DNA of 34,517 bases from an uncultured Clostridia bacterium (GCA_947626305.1 CANQRP010000007.1:1-34517); one strand, 5' to 3'; shown: positions 1-8,240, counted from the first letter of the stretch. Numbers and translations: made by a program. The notes: generated by a model not told the origin, from the letters alone.

Positions 1-2655
1 GAGGATGAGGCGGAGGTCTTCGGGGGAATATTTGCACAGGAGGCTGATGAGCATGGCGTTGAGGCACACCGATTTGCCCGAGCCCGTGGCGCCCGCGACG
101 AGGATATGCTTCATCTTGGCGATGTTTCCGCACACGCTCCTGCCCTCGAGGTCCTTGCCGATGGTGAACATGAGGGCGCCCGGCTTATCCTGAAGGTATT
201 CTTCGGACTGCAAAATGGAGCGCACGCCGACGATGGCGGGTTTCTTGTTGGGGACTTCGATGGAGATGAAGCCCGATTCGTTGTTGGAATACATGTTCAC
301 GCCGTCGCGTGCATGCAGGCGCATGGCGACGTCTTCGTCCCGCTTGGTGACGGCGCCGACGGAGATGTTTTTGGGAATATCGATGTCGTACCGCGTAACG
401 GAGGGTCCCACGGCAACGCGCATGATCTCGGCGTCTACGCGGAAGCCCGCGAGCGTTTCGATGATGATCTGCGAATTTTGTTCGATCTCCTCTCTGCCCA
501 CCGTAACGCTCTCGTCGTACTTGTGGAAAATTTCGATGGAGGGGCGCACATAGGGGCGGTAGACGTGCCGCTCGGGCTTGGGCGCGGGCGTCGAAGGAAC
601 GGGGTGCGTCTCTTCCCGCTTGCCGCGGGAACTCCCGCGCACGGGGGGAGCGGGCTCGTCGAAGCTGTCGTCGTCAAAGAGGTCGGCGCGGGAGAGCCCC
701 TCCGCGGCGCGGCTGCCGAGCGCTTCGTCCTCCTCGGGTTCTCTGCCGAAGTCGCGGGAAGTATCCCGTCCGAAGTCGCGGGAAGTATCTCTGCCGAGGT
801 CGGGTTCTCTTCCGAAGTCGCGGGAAGTATCCCGTCCGAAATCGCGGGAATTATCTCTGCCGAGGTCGGGTTCTCTTCCGAAGTCGCGGGAAGTATCTCT
901 GCCGAGGTCGGGTTCTCTTCCGAAATCGCGGGAAGCGTCTCTTCCGAGGTCGCGGGAAGCGTCTCTTCCGAGGTCGGGTTCTCTTCCGAAGTCGCGGGAA
1001 GTATCCCGTCCGAAATCACGGGGCTCCCGATCGAAGTTGTAATCCGCCAATTTGCCGCGGTCCACGCTGAACAGGCTGCGCAGGTTGGCTCTGCCCTCAT
1101 CGCGGGGGGCGGGCGGCTCCTCGGAGACCGTCTGTTCGGCGCGGGGCTCGCTCTTGACGGGCTCGGGTTCCGGTTCGAGGCTCGCCCTCTTCAACGGCAC
1201 GTCCCGCGCGGGGGCGGGAGCGGGCAGATCGTCCACATTGGGCGCCGAGGAGAACTCCTCTTCGTAGGGCACGTCCTTTTCGTAAAAATTCGCGTCCGGG
1301 CGGATGTCCGGCGAGTCGGGCGCCTTGTAGGAGGGCAGGCGGGAATAATTGAGGTCCGCCGCCGACTGCGCCCGCTGTTCCACGATCTTGCGGGGCATTG
1401 CGGGGTGGGAAGCCTCCGCCTCCGCGGTGTACCGCTCGCCGTACCGCGGCGGTTCGTACTTGGGAGGATCGTACTTGGGAGGCTCGTACTTGGGCGTGCG
1501 GCTCTCCTCCCTCCCGAAGCTGACGGGGATCTCCCGCGGGGAGGTGCGGAGGGGCGAATCGTCCGGAAGGACGCTGCTCCTGCGCTTTTGGGTGTTGTAG
1601 CGGGAATCCTTGTTGAAAATGAGATTGTTGCGATAGCTGCTCGCGGGGTCGCCGTAGAGGATGTCCATCGAATCGATCGGCTTCGTCTGCTCCATGGGCG
1701 GAGTGTAGCGGTCGAAATCGTTCATGTAGGGAGCGTTGTAGGCGCCGCCCCTCCCCTGCGGCTGCTGCGGCTGCTCGTAGGGCTGCGCGGGCGTTTCGTA
1801 CCGCCCGTAAGGCTGCTGCGGCGCATAGGGCTGTTGTCCCCCATACGGCTGCTGTCCCCCATACGGTTGCTGCGGCTGATAGGGCTGCGCGGGCTGTTCA
1901 TATCCCCCGTAGGGCTGCTGTGACCCGTAAGGCTGTTGCGGCTGCTCGTAAGGCTGTTGCGGCTGCTCGTAGCGGCGGGGCTGCGGAGCGCTCCCCGTGG
2001 AGCGGGCGGGTGCGGGACGGGCGGGCGCGGGACGGGCGGGTGCCTCGTCCTCGGGGGTAGCCGTCTCCACGGCGCGACCCTTGGGCGCACGCGCTTTTTT
2101 CAGCATGTCTTTGAGGGGGGTCGTCCAAAGGAAGAAGAACACGGTAAGAGCGATGAGCAGGGAGAACAGCAGATAGGCGCCCACCTTGGAGAGGAGCGCC
2201 TGCGTGGGATAGACGAGGACGGCAAATACCACGCCGCCGCCCGTTGCCTGCGCGGCGGAAGTCTCCGCGGCGTTCCAGCAGCCGCCGAGGTATGCGCCGA
2301 AGCCCTTTCCGAGATACTCGCCGCTCGTAGCGAGATGGACGACGAGGAAGACGGCGACAAGCACCGCCATGGTGAGCAACACCCGCTTGCCCGCGAACAC
2401 CTTTTTCCCCGTGATCATGCGCAGGGAAAGCCCGATGCAGAAGAGCAGGAAGGGATAGAGAAAAAACCCGAAAACGCCCATGAGGAAGGCGGTGATGGCA
2501 ACGCCGATCTCTCCGAGCATGTAGGAACCGAGGATGGATATGAAGAGCAAGACGATGGAAAAGAGCAGCATCGTCATGCCGAATGTTTCTCTTGTGATGA
2601 CGGAGGACAGCTTTTCTTTCTGCCGATTGTCCTCTCCGCGACCGTAACCGTTCAA
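1..2655 (-). CDS. ftsK: DNA translocase FtsK/SpoIIIE, N-terminal 885 codons (cut by window start)
   Basis: Membrane-anchored ATPase that pumps DNA through the division or sporulation septum. The open frame runs to the window edge without a stop. The start is TTG at 2655, chosen because AGGAG lies 7 nt upstream and a consensus promoter lies about 45 nt upstream; the first ATG is well inside the coding sequence. About residues 25-165 hold four hydrophobic membrane segments. A long low-complexity linker follows (about 175-590): first Pro/Gln/Tyr/Gly-rich with QQPYG units, then Arg/Asp/Ser/Gly-rich with RDTSRDFG and REPDLG units. The FtsK alpha/beta region begins around residue 610, and the Walker A motif GATGSGKS sits at 855-862 with Lys861. 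Walker B, the rest of the motor and the gamma domain lie outside the window. FtsK and SpoIIIE cannot be told apart from this part. The linker is much longer than in a typical SpoIIIE. Confidence 0.95.
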   Translation of the reverse strand, partial: MNGYGRGEDNRQKEKLSSVITRETFGMTMLLFSIVLLFISILGSYMLGEIGVAITAFLMGVFGFFLYPFLLFCIGLSLRMITGKKVFAGKRVLLTMAVLVAVFLVVHLATSGEYLGKGFGAYLGGCWNAAETSAAQATGGGVVFAVLVYPTQALLSKVGAYLLFSLLIALTVFFFLWTTPLKDMLKKARAPKGRAVETATPEDEAPARPAPARPAPARSTGSAPQPRRYEQPQQPYEQPQQPYGSQQPYGGYEQPAQPYQPQQPYGGQQPYGGQQPYAPQQPYGRYETPAQPYEQPQQPQGRGGAYNAPYMNDFDRYTPPMEQTKPIDSMDILYGDPASSYRNNLIFNKDSRYNTQKRRSSVLPDDSPLRTSPREIPVSFGREESRTPKYEPPKYDPPKYEPPRYGERYTAEAEASHPAMPRKIVEQRAQSAADLNYSRLPSYKAPDSPDIRPDANFYEKDVPYEEEFSSAPNVDDLPAPAPARDVPLKRASLEPEPEPVKSEPRAEQTVSEEPPAPRDEGRANLRSLFSVDRGKLADYNFDREPRDFGRDTSRDFGREPDLGRDASRDLGRDASRDFGREPDLGRDTSRDFGREPDLGRDNSRDFGRDTSRDFGREPDLGRDTSRDFGRDTSRDFGREPEEDEALGSRAAEGLSRADLFDDDSFDEPAPPVRGSSRGKREETHPVPSTPAPKPERHVYRPYVRPSIEIFHKYDESVTVGREEIEQNSQIIIETLAGFRVDAEIMRVAVGPSVTRYDIDIPKNISVGAVTKRDEDVAMRLHARDGVNMYSNNESGFISIEVPNKKPAIVGVRSILQSEEYLQDKPGALMFTIGKDLEGRSVCGNIAKMKHILVAGATGSGKSVCLNAMLISLLCKYSPEDLRLIL

Positions 2656-2699
2656 AATCGTTCTCCTTGTCCCCCGTGGAGGGGGGTCTCTCACGGTAC

Positions 2700-2728
2700 A
2701 TTATAGCATTTTTGCCCGAACTTTTCAA
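2700..2728 (-). promoter_or_regulatory. Sigma-A promoter of ftsK
   Basis: On the minus strand there is a -35 TTGAAA (2728-2723), a 17-nt spacer and a -10 TATAAT (2705-2700) preceded by TGC, close to an extended -10. It lies 45 nt upstream of the TTG start. A small CCCCC/GGGGG hairpin lies between promoter and ribosome site. Confidence 0.8.
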
Positions 2729-2914
2729 CAATATAAAGGGGGAAAATTGCGTTCCTCGGCGATTTTTTCGGTTTGAGGGGGCAAAAAGCGCCCATATCTC
2801 CTCTTCCGCGCCTTCGGTTTCGGGACCCGTACCGTTTTTCCGACCCCCGCATTCTCGTTTCCATTATACCACGGATTCCCCGCAAAAGGCGCATGAGGTG
2901 CCACTTTTTTTGAT

Positions 2915-3115
2915 GCTAAGGATGAGATGTCTCCACTTCGGCTGACGCCTTCGGTCGACATGACAATTTTTATACTGTCATTTCGACCAAGCGTAGCGCG
3001 TGGAGAAATCTCAACATTATTCCCTCCCGTCATACCGAGGGCGTAAGCCCGAGTGTATCCCCATGGTCGATGACGGCTCCCGCGGAGCGGGTGGTGGGGT
3101 GCTTCAAAGTCATCC
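2915..3115. repeat. Interspersed non-coding repeat, copy 1 (inverted relative to 15.8-16.0 kb)
   Basis: The stretch between the ftsK promoter and the spo0A terminator holds no credible gene. It carries a composite repeat whose reverse complement recurs at about 15780-15990 with roughly 80% identity by eye. The best-conserved block starts CATACCGAGGGCGTAAGCCC (about 3040-3070) and is identical over about 31 bp. Internal inverted segments (GACATGACA ... TGTCATTTCGACC; GAGATGTCTC ... GGAGAAATCTC) suggest a folded element. The short open frames here are by-products of the repeat. Confidence 0.7.
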
Positions 3116-3122
3116 CGAAATG

Positions 3123-3167
3123 AAAAAAGCGGCGCCGCCGCGGACAAATGTCCGCGGCGGCGCCGCT
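3123..3167 (-). terminator. Intrinsic terminator of spo0A
   Basis: A perfect GC-rich inverted repeat (arms 3129-3145 and 3150-3166, loop AAAT) is followed on the minus strand by six T residues. It starts 14 nt after the spo0A stop codon. Confidence 0.9.
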
Positions 3168-3180
3168 TCCGAAACCGTTG

Positions 3181-3942
3181 CTATGCCATGTTTTCGAGGA
3201 GAAGTTTATCCGCGACGAGCGCGATGAATTCGCTGTTCGTCGGTTTTTCCGTGCCAATGTAGACCCGCGCGCCGAAGATGGCGTTGACCGCGTCGATGCG
3301 CCCTCTGTTCCACGCCACTTCGATGGCATGGCGGATGGCGCGCTCCACCTTGCTCGCGGTGGTGCCGAACTTTTCGCCGATGACGGGATAGAGCCCCTTC
3401 GTGACGTTGTTGATGACGTGCGGGTCGGCGACCGCCATCTTGATGCCCTCGCGCAGATAGTTGTACCCCTTGATGTGGGGCGGGATGCCGATGGAGATGA
3501 AAATGCCCGAGATGCGCTCGTCGAGCGAGCCCGCGCGGCGGCGCTCCACGTTCTCGTGTACGACGGGGAGCTCCTCCCCCACCGCTTCCGTTACGCGGTC
3601 GGCAACGACGTCCGCCGAGACCGGCTTCATGAGATAGTAGCGTGCGCCCAGCGCAATGGCGCGGTTGATGATCTTGTCGTCCGAAAAGTTCCCCATTACG
3701 ATGAATTCCGTCTTCTTCCCCTCCCGTTTCACCGTCTCCATCACGTGGAAACCGTCCAGGTTTTTGAGCAGGAGACTGAGCACGATGACCGCGGGGTTGA
3801 AGCTCTTGATCAGCTCGATCGCTTCGGAGCCGTCCCCCGTGACGCCGCACACTTTCAACCCATCCCGCGAAGCGATCGCGGTCTTCAATTCCTCCGCAAA
3901 ACCCGGGTTGCTCTCAAGTATAAGCACGGAAAGTTGTTTCAT
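3181..3942 (-). CDS. spo0A: Spo0A-family transcription factor with degenerate receiver domain
   Basis: Response-regulator transcription factor that in other Bacillota controls entry into sporulation when phosphorylated at Asp56. The protein is 253 aa. Residues 1-120 have the receiver fold, and about 140-253 are the Spo0A C-terminal DNA-binding domain, very well conserved (HIKGYNYLREGI, FGTTASKVERAIRHAIEVAW, KPTNSEFIALVADKL). The start is the ATG at 3942 with AAGAGG 7 nt upstream; an upstream in-frame ATG overlapping the -10 box was rejected. The oddity is in the receiver. The position of Asp56 is Ser56 (VIVLSLLLK), the acidic pair D10/D11 of B. subtilis is Glu10/Ser11, and the usual Thr of the TA motif is Gly84; only the Lys (LMKP, Lys106) remains. 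Canonical phosphorylation is therefore unlikely. It is monocistronic, with its own promoter and terminator. Confidence 0.95.
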   Translation of the reverse strand: MKQLSVLILESNPGFAEELKTAIASRDGLKVCGVTGDGSEAIELIKSFNPAVIVLSLLLKNLDGFHVMETVKREGKKTEFIVMGNFSDDKIINRAIALGARYYLMKPVSADVVADRVTEAVGEELPVVHENVERRRAGSLDERISGIFISIGIPPHIKGYNYLREGIKMAVADPHVINNVTKGLYPVIGEKFGTTASKVERAIRHAIEVAWNRGRIDAVNAIFGARVYIGTEKPTNSEFIALVADKLLLENMA

Positions 3943-3982
3943 AACATTACCTCTTGGCAGTTCGCCGATTGACAGTGAAATC

Positions 3983-4012
3983 ATTATACAATAATTCGGC
4001 TCGATTTGTAAA
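3983..4012 (-). promoter_or_regulatory. Sigma-A-type promoter of spo0A
   Basis: Minus strand: TTTACA (4012-4007), 18-nt spacer, TATAAT (3988-3983), about 40 nt before the ATG. The surroundings are AT-rich compared with the rest of the window. Confidence 0.75.
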
Positions 4013-4073
4013 GGCAATTTTTGTAAAAAATTAAAAGAATTTTTTACATAATTCTTCGAATTATGAAAATAAA

Positions 4074-4090
4074 TGCCGAATCGCGTCGAA
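4074..4090. promoter_or_regulatory. Pair of Spo0A-box-like sites (weak)
   Basis: TGCCGAA at 4074-4080 matches the published 0A-box core TGNCGAA, and CGTCGAA at 4084-4090 matches with one change, ten bases further on. They lie about 60-80 bp upstream of the spo0A -35 box, where autoregulatory sites could sit. Such short motifs also occur by chance, so this is a suggestion only. Confidence 0.25.
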
Positions 4091-4177
4091 AATGAAAATA
4101 TTCTTTCATTTTTTCGCGAAAATTGTCTGTTTTTCGGGGTTTTGACGTTGAAACGAAAAAAATTTTTCAAAAAGTGC

Positions 4178-4205
4178 AAAAGGCGGCGGAGTCTGTCCGC
4201 CGCCT
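4178..4205 (-). terminator. Intrinsic terminator of aspS
   Basis: Perfect 10-bp arms (4181-4190 and 4196-4205) with a 5-nt loop, followed on the minus strand by TTTTGCACTTTTTG, about 40 nt after the aspS stop. Confidence 0.8.
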
Positions 4206-4244
4206 CTTTCGAAAACGGTTGCACGCCGCGACGGAGCCGCGACC

Positions 4245-6008
4245 TTATTTTGCGGTGGTCTTTTTGGGGGGGACGACGGCGATATGCACCTCGTCGAGCT
4301 GCTTTTGTTCCACGGGCGAGGGCGCGTTCATGAGAAGATCGCGCGCCTTGGCGTTCATGGGGAAGGCGATGACTTCGCGGATGTTCACCGTGTCGCAGAT
4401 GAGCATCACCATGCGGTCGACGCCGGGCGCAACGCCCGCGTGCGGGGGAGCGCCGTACTCGAAGGCGTTGTAGAGGGCGGGGAACTTGCTCACGACCGCC
4501 TCCCGGTCGAGCCCGACGAGGGAGAAGGCTTTGAGCATGATCTCGGGGTCGTGGTTGCGCACCGCGCCCGAGGAGAGCTCCACGCCGTTGCACACGATGT
4601 CGTACTGGTAAGCGAGAATTTCGAGCGGGTCCTTTTCGAACGCCTTCATCCCGCCCTGCGGCATGGAGAAGGGATTGTGGCAGAATTCGAGCTGCCCACT
4701 CTCCTCGCCGATCTCGTACATGGGGAAGTCGACGATCCAGCAGAAGCGGTACACGTTCTTTTCGAGAAGGTCGAGCCCCGTGCCGAGCATCGTCCTCAAA
4801 ATGCCCGCGCGCTTCTGCACGTCCTGCAATTTGTCCTCGGCGACGAGGGCGACGAACGCGTCCTTTTCCACGCCGAGAAGATTTTTCCATGCGCCGACGT
4901 TCTCCGCAACGAACTTCGAGATCCCGCCCGCGGGAACGCCGTTTTCATCGAGCTTGAACCAATACACGGAGCCGCCCTCCGTCTTGACCTTGAACTCTTC
5001 GCAGGTCTTGTCGATCCACTTCCGCGGCACGTTCACGCCCCGAACGCAGATCGCTTTGACGTGTTTCAACATGATGGGATCGAACCCGCAATTCACGCAA
5101 AGCTCCGTCACATCTTTGATGAGGAGGGGGTTGCGGAGGTCGGGCTTATCGGTACCGTAGTCTTCGAGCGCCGTGAGGTAGGGAATGCGGCGGAACGGGG
5201 GCTTGTCCGCGTCCCAACCGCTGTATTTCGCAAAGACGGGCGGAAGCACTCCTTCGAGCACTTCGAACACGTCCTCCTGCGTGGCGTACGCCATTTCGAT
5301 ATCGAGCTGGTAGAACTCCCCGGGGGAGCGGTCCGCACGGGCGTCTTCGTCGCGGAAGCAGGGCGCGATCTGGAAGTATCTGTCGAACCCCGAGCACATG
5401 AGGAGCTGCTTGTACTGCTGCGGCGCCTGCGGAAGGGCGTAAAATTCCCCGGGATAGAGGCGGGAGGGCACGATGTAGTCCCGTGCGCCCTCGGGGGAAG
5501 AGCTGGTGAGGATGGGGGTGGAAATTTCGTAAAATCCCCGCTCCGTCATGAGGCTTCTGAGGTCGGCGACGATCTTGGAGCGCAAGATGATCTTGTCCTT
5601 GACGGCGGGGTTGCGAAGGTCGAGGAAGCGGTAGCGAAGACGGGCGTCCTCCCCCGCCTCGGTGGAGTGGGAGACCTCGAAGGGCAGGGCGGGCACCGTT
5701 CTTCTGCCGAGCACTTCCACCCGTTCGGGGATGATCTCGATGAGCCCCGTGGGCAGTTTGTCGTTGGGGGCGGAGCGGAACACGACGACGCCCTCGACGG
5801 AGACGGTGGACTCGGTGGGGATCTCGCGGAGCAGGCTGAGGCAGGGTTCCTCCTGCGCAACGACCTGCGTCACGCCGTAAAAATCGCGGAGGACGGCAAA
5901 GAGCAGCCCTCCCTTGTCGCGCTTGCCGTCGAGCCAGCCGGAGAGTTTGACTTTTTTGCCCACGTCCTCTTTGCGCAGCTCGCCGCAAGTATGAGTTCTG
6001 TAATACAT
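4245..6008 (-). CDS. aspS: Aspartate--tRNA ligase
   Basis: Class II aminoacyl-tRNA synthetase that charges tRNA-Asp in the cytosol. The protein is 587 aa, the normal bacterial length. Residues 1-105 are the OB-fold anticodon-binding domain. The catalytic core holds motif 2 (FRDEDARADRSPGEFYQLDIE), the bacterial GAD insertion lies at about 290-430, and motif 3 (GVDRMVML) is near the C-terminus. The start is the ATG at 6008 with AGAAGG 6 nt upstream and a consensus promoter; a longer reading frame into the upstream low-complexity DNA (to 6245) was rejected. At the position linked to tRNA discrimination (Leu30 in E. coli, His in non-discriminating enzymes) this protein has Lys32 within KRDKGG, so its specificity cannot be read off. 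It has its own transcription unit. Confidence 0.97.
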   Translation of the reverse strand: MYYRTHTCGELRKEDVGKKVKLSGWLDGKRDKGGLLFAVLRDFYGVTQVVAQEEPCLSLLREIPTESTVSVEGVVVFRSAPNDKLPTGLIEIIPERVEVLGRRTVPALPFEVSHSTEAGEDARLRYRFLDLRNPAVKDKIILRSKIVADLRSLMTERGFYEISTPILTSSSPEGARDYIVPSRLYPGEFYALPQAPQQYKQLLMCSGFDRYFQIAPCFRDEDARADRSPGEFYQLDIEMAYATQEDVFEVLEGVLPPVFAKYSGWDADKPPFRRIPYLTALEDYGTDKPDLRNPLLIKDVTELCVNCGFDPIMLKHVKAICVRGVNVPRKWIDKTCEEFKVKTEGGSVYWFKLDENGVPAGGISKFVAENVGAWKNLLGVEKDAFVALVAEDKLQDVQKRAGILRTMLGTGLDLLEKNVYRFCWIVDFPMYEIGEESGQLEFCHNPFSMPQGGMKAFEKDPLEILAYQYDIVCNGVELSSGAVRNHDPEIMLKAFSLVGLDREAVVSKFPALYNAFEYGAPPHAGVAPGVDRMVMLICDTVNIREVIAFPMNAKARDLLMNAPSPVEQKQLDEVHIAVVPPKKTTAK

Positions 6009-6036
6009 AGCGTACCTTCTCGGAATTTTTTCTCCT

Positions 6037-6065
6037 ATTGTAGGCGCTTTCGCGAAAAATGTCAA
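6037..6065 (-). promoter_or_regulatory. Consensus sigma-A promoter of aspS
   Basis: Minus strand: TTGACA (6065-6060), 17-nt spacer, TACAAT (6042-6037), about 30 nt before the ATG. No T-box leader fits in this short 5' end. Confidence 0.9.
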
Positions 6066-6117
6066 GTTTTCCGTGGGGGGACAAGCGAAAAAAAGAGCGC
6101 CTCCTCTGAAAAGACAA

Positions 6118-6200
<83 letters not shown>

Positions 6201-6237
6201 AAAGAAAATAAAAAAGAAAAAGAGAATGAGAAAACAA

Positions 6238-6253
6238 GCAAGCAAATGCTTGC
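6238..6253 (-). terminator. Possible weak terminator after the TetR gene
   Basis: GCAAGCA and TGCTTGC form a 7-bp hairpin with a 2-nt loop, followed on the minus strand by TTGTTTTC. It lies 34 nt after the TetR stop. The T tract is interrupted, so termination may be partial. Confidence 0.5.
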
Positions 6254-6286
6254 GGGCCGTGAGCGCGCGCGGGCAATGCGGCGCGC

Positions 6287-6772
6287 TTACAGCCCCACGG
6301 GACTAAGGGCGCGAATGAGGCGCATGACCTCCTCCGAGGGAGCGAGGCGGGGCGCCGAGAGCCAATCTACCGTGACTTCGGTGACGGTGCGCGCAAAGAC
6401 GCGCATCACCCGCTCGTCGCCGCTGCGGGACTCCTTGCGCAAAAAAGTGCACAGAAGTCCGCAGTGATAGTCGAACAGCCCGTTCGGGTCCTCGCGCGGC
6501 ATGGCGTGGAGCACCACCTTCGGGGTCTTGCGGAATGCCGCCAGCGAGAGCGAGACAAATTGCTCGAAGTTCTCCGCATGGGCGAGGATCTCCGCATAGT
6601 AGGCGGTTTGAAAGCTCTTTTGCAGGAGGTCGTACTTATCGCAGCAGTGCTTGTAGAACGTCGCTTTGCAAACGCCCACTTCGGCGAGGATGTCCGAGAC
6701 GAAGATCTGCGTCACCGGTTTTGTTTTCAGCATGTCGAGGAGGGCACGCTCGAGGTAACGGCGGGTATTCAT
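6287..6772 (-). CDS. TetR/AcrR-family transcriptional regulator
   Basis: DNA-binding repressor-type protein of 161 aa, a little short for the family. Residues about 5-50 form the TetR helix-turn-helix (VSDILAEVGVCKATFYKHCCDKYDLL, recognition helix ATFYKHC). The remainder is a helical ligand-binding or dimer domain with no recognisable ligand signature. The ATG at 6772 overlaps the stop codon of the GH5 gene (ATGA), and GGAGG lies 4 nt upstream, so the two genes are translationally coupled. By location it probably controls the GH5 gene and perhaps the divergent GH3; a palindrome and a repeated 9-mer in the divergent region are candidate operators. It could instead respond to an unrelated signal. 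Confidence 0.85.
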   Translation of the reverse strand: MNTRRYLERALLDMLKTKPVTQIFVSDILAEVGVCKATFYKHCCDKYDLLQKSFQTAYYAEILAHAENFEQFVSLSLAAFRKTPKVVLHAMPREDPNGLFDYHCGLLCTFLRKESRSGDERVMRVFARTVTEVTVDWLSAPRLAPSEEVMRLIRALSPVGL

Positions 6773-8067
6773 ACGCCCTCCGCCCCTTTCGGCGCATACT
6801 TGCGGATGACGGAAGCGAGGGTGTTGCCCGAGGGGAAGACGAAGGGGCGCCCGTCCGTTGCGGTGCGCAGCTGCAACAGCTTTTCGTCGATCTCCTCGAA
6901 GGACTCCGTGTTGACGTTGACCTTTTGCTCGCCGAAGACGCCGATGTTGTAGACGCCCCAGCCCATATTCCCCCAAACTTTATAGGTCCAGCTCACCCAA
7001 TTCCAACCGCGGGAATTGAGCAGCCCGAGGGTATCTTCCCACTGTTTTTCGATGCCGTAGGCGGTAAACTCCCCCATCTGGAGGGGCACGCCGAACTTCC
7101 GCTGTTCCACCTCCGACAGGCGGGCAAGAAAGCTCGTAAAGTGCTCTTCCTCCCTGCCCGGATCGGAGCAATTCGTGTAATGGTGGAAGGAATACATGCA
7201 GTTCTCCCAGCCGTACACCGAGGGCGCGGGGATGTCCGCCCCGGTCCAACAGGACTCGAAGATGACGATGTGCTCGTCCCCCTCGGCGCGGATGGCGCGG
7301 TAGAAGCGGTCCATCGCGTCGAAATGGGGTTTGGAGGTAGTGCCCGCCTTCTCGCCCGGTTCGTTGAGAAGGTCGTACCCCGCGACGGCGGGGTTGTCCT
7401 TGAAGTGCTTCGCGATCGCCCTCCACAGTTTTTCGGTGAGCGAGAGCTTTTGCTCGTCGGAATAGAAGTCGACGTCCGCGACGTCGTCGATCACTTCGCC
7501 GCTGTGGTCCTGCCCGTTCTGCGAGCCGTACGCCCCGTGCAGGTCCAAAACAGTGTAGAGCCCGTACTCCTCCGCGGTGTTCACAAACTCATCGAGGAAG
7601 GCAAAATCGTACCCCATTCCCGCATTTTGCAATCCCGTCACCGCGGCAAAGTCCACATTCATATAGGTGAAGGGCAGGCGGATGACGTTGATGCCCATCG
7701 CCGCGCAGTTGGCAAAATCCTCCTCCGTCCACCAGCTGCCGCGGTAGTTGTACCAGAGGTCCTGCGTCGGTTCGTACCCGAAACGTTCGATAAAAATTTT
7801 GCTGATCCCGAGAAAATCCCGCGCGCCCGTAAAGCCGCACATCCAGTTTTCGGTGACGCCGAGCCCCCCCGCGTTCACGCCGCGGAGCACGATCTCGTCC
7901 CCCTCCTCCGTTACGATCTTCTCCCCTTCCGCTCTGAGCGCGGGAAGAACATGCTCCACGGGCGGTTCCTCGGGCGGTGCTTCCCGAAGCGCGCAGCCTC
8001 CGGATACCGAAAAAAGCAGCAGCGCGACCGACGCGAACGCAAGCTGAGAAATCCCCTTTCTTTTCAC
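6769..8067 (-). CDS. Secreted GH5 glycoside hydrolase (lipoprotein), beta-glucanase-like
   Basis: Retaining endo- or exo-beta-glycosidase of family GH5, 432 aa. It starts at GTG 8067 with GGGAGGA 8 nt upstream. The N-terminus is a lipoprotein-like signal ending VSGGC (Cys25; Ser at -3 is atypical for a lipobox). The TIM barrel covers about 45-425 and shows RLPF near 130, DLHGAYGSQNG near 175, the acid/base NEP motif (Asn235-Glu236-Pro237), SFHHY (His295/His296) and the probable nucleophile Glu333 in QMGEF. The DLHG..GSQNG pattern resembles GH5 exo-beta-1,3-glucanase and related subfamilies, but the substrate is inferred, not proven. It is first gene of a two-gene operon with the TetR regulator and diverges from the GH3 at 8374. 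Confidence 0.9.
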   Translation of the reverse strand: MKRKGISQLAFASVALLLFSVSGGCALREAPPEEPPVEHVLPALRAEGEKIVTEEGDEIVLRGVNAGGLGVTENWMCGFTGARDFLGISKIFIERFGYEPTQDLWYNYRGSWWTEEDFANCAAMGINVIRLPFTYMNVDFAAVTGLQNAGMGYDFAFLDEFVNTAEEYGLYTVLDLHGAYGSQNGQDHSGEVIDDVADVDFYSDEQKLSLTEKLWRAIAKHFKDNPAVAGYDLLNEPGEKAGTTSKPHFDAMDRFYRAIRAEGDEHIVIFESCWTGADIPAPSVYGWENCMYSFHHYTNCSDPGREEEHFTSFLARLSEVEQRKFGVPLQMGEFTAYGIEKQWEDTLGLLNSRGWNWVSWTYKVWGNMGWGVYNIGVFGEQKVNVNTESFEEIDEKLLQLRTATDGRPFVFPSGNTLASVIRKYAPKGAEGV

Positions 8068-8096
8068 AACGTTTTTCCTCCCACGGTTTATATTTT

Positions 8097-8125
8097 ATTG
8101 TAACACTTTTCGGCGGCGGCGTCAA
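8097..8125 (-). promoter_or_regulatory. Sigma-A promoter of the GH5-TetR operon
   Basis: Minus strand: TTGACG (8125-8120), 17-nt spacer, TACAAT (8102-8097), about 30 nt before the GTG start. Confidence 0.85.
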
Positions 8126-8240
8126 GTTTTCTCACAATAAATTAACGAAATTAAGGCATAACTTGAATATACCGTTCATTTTTCCGCCCGCGTTTTGAAT
8201 TTTTCGGCGGTTTTGTTAAAAAAAATAACAGTGTACTACT

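Noticed and set aside
742-1025. CRISPR-like direct repeats
   Set aside because: The repeats are in frame inside ftsK, of unequal unit length and without unique spacers; they encode a protein repeat.
2725-3147. A 140-codon minus-strand frame between ftsK and spo0A
   Set aside because: Reading of the repeat element; it overlaps the ftsK promoter and the spo0A terminator.
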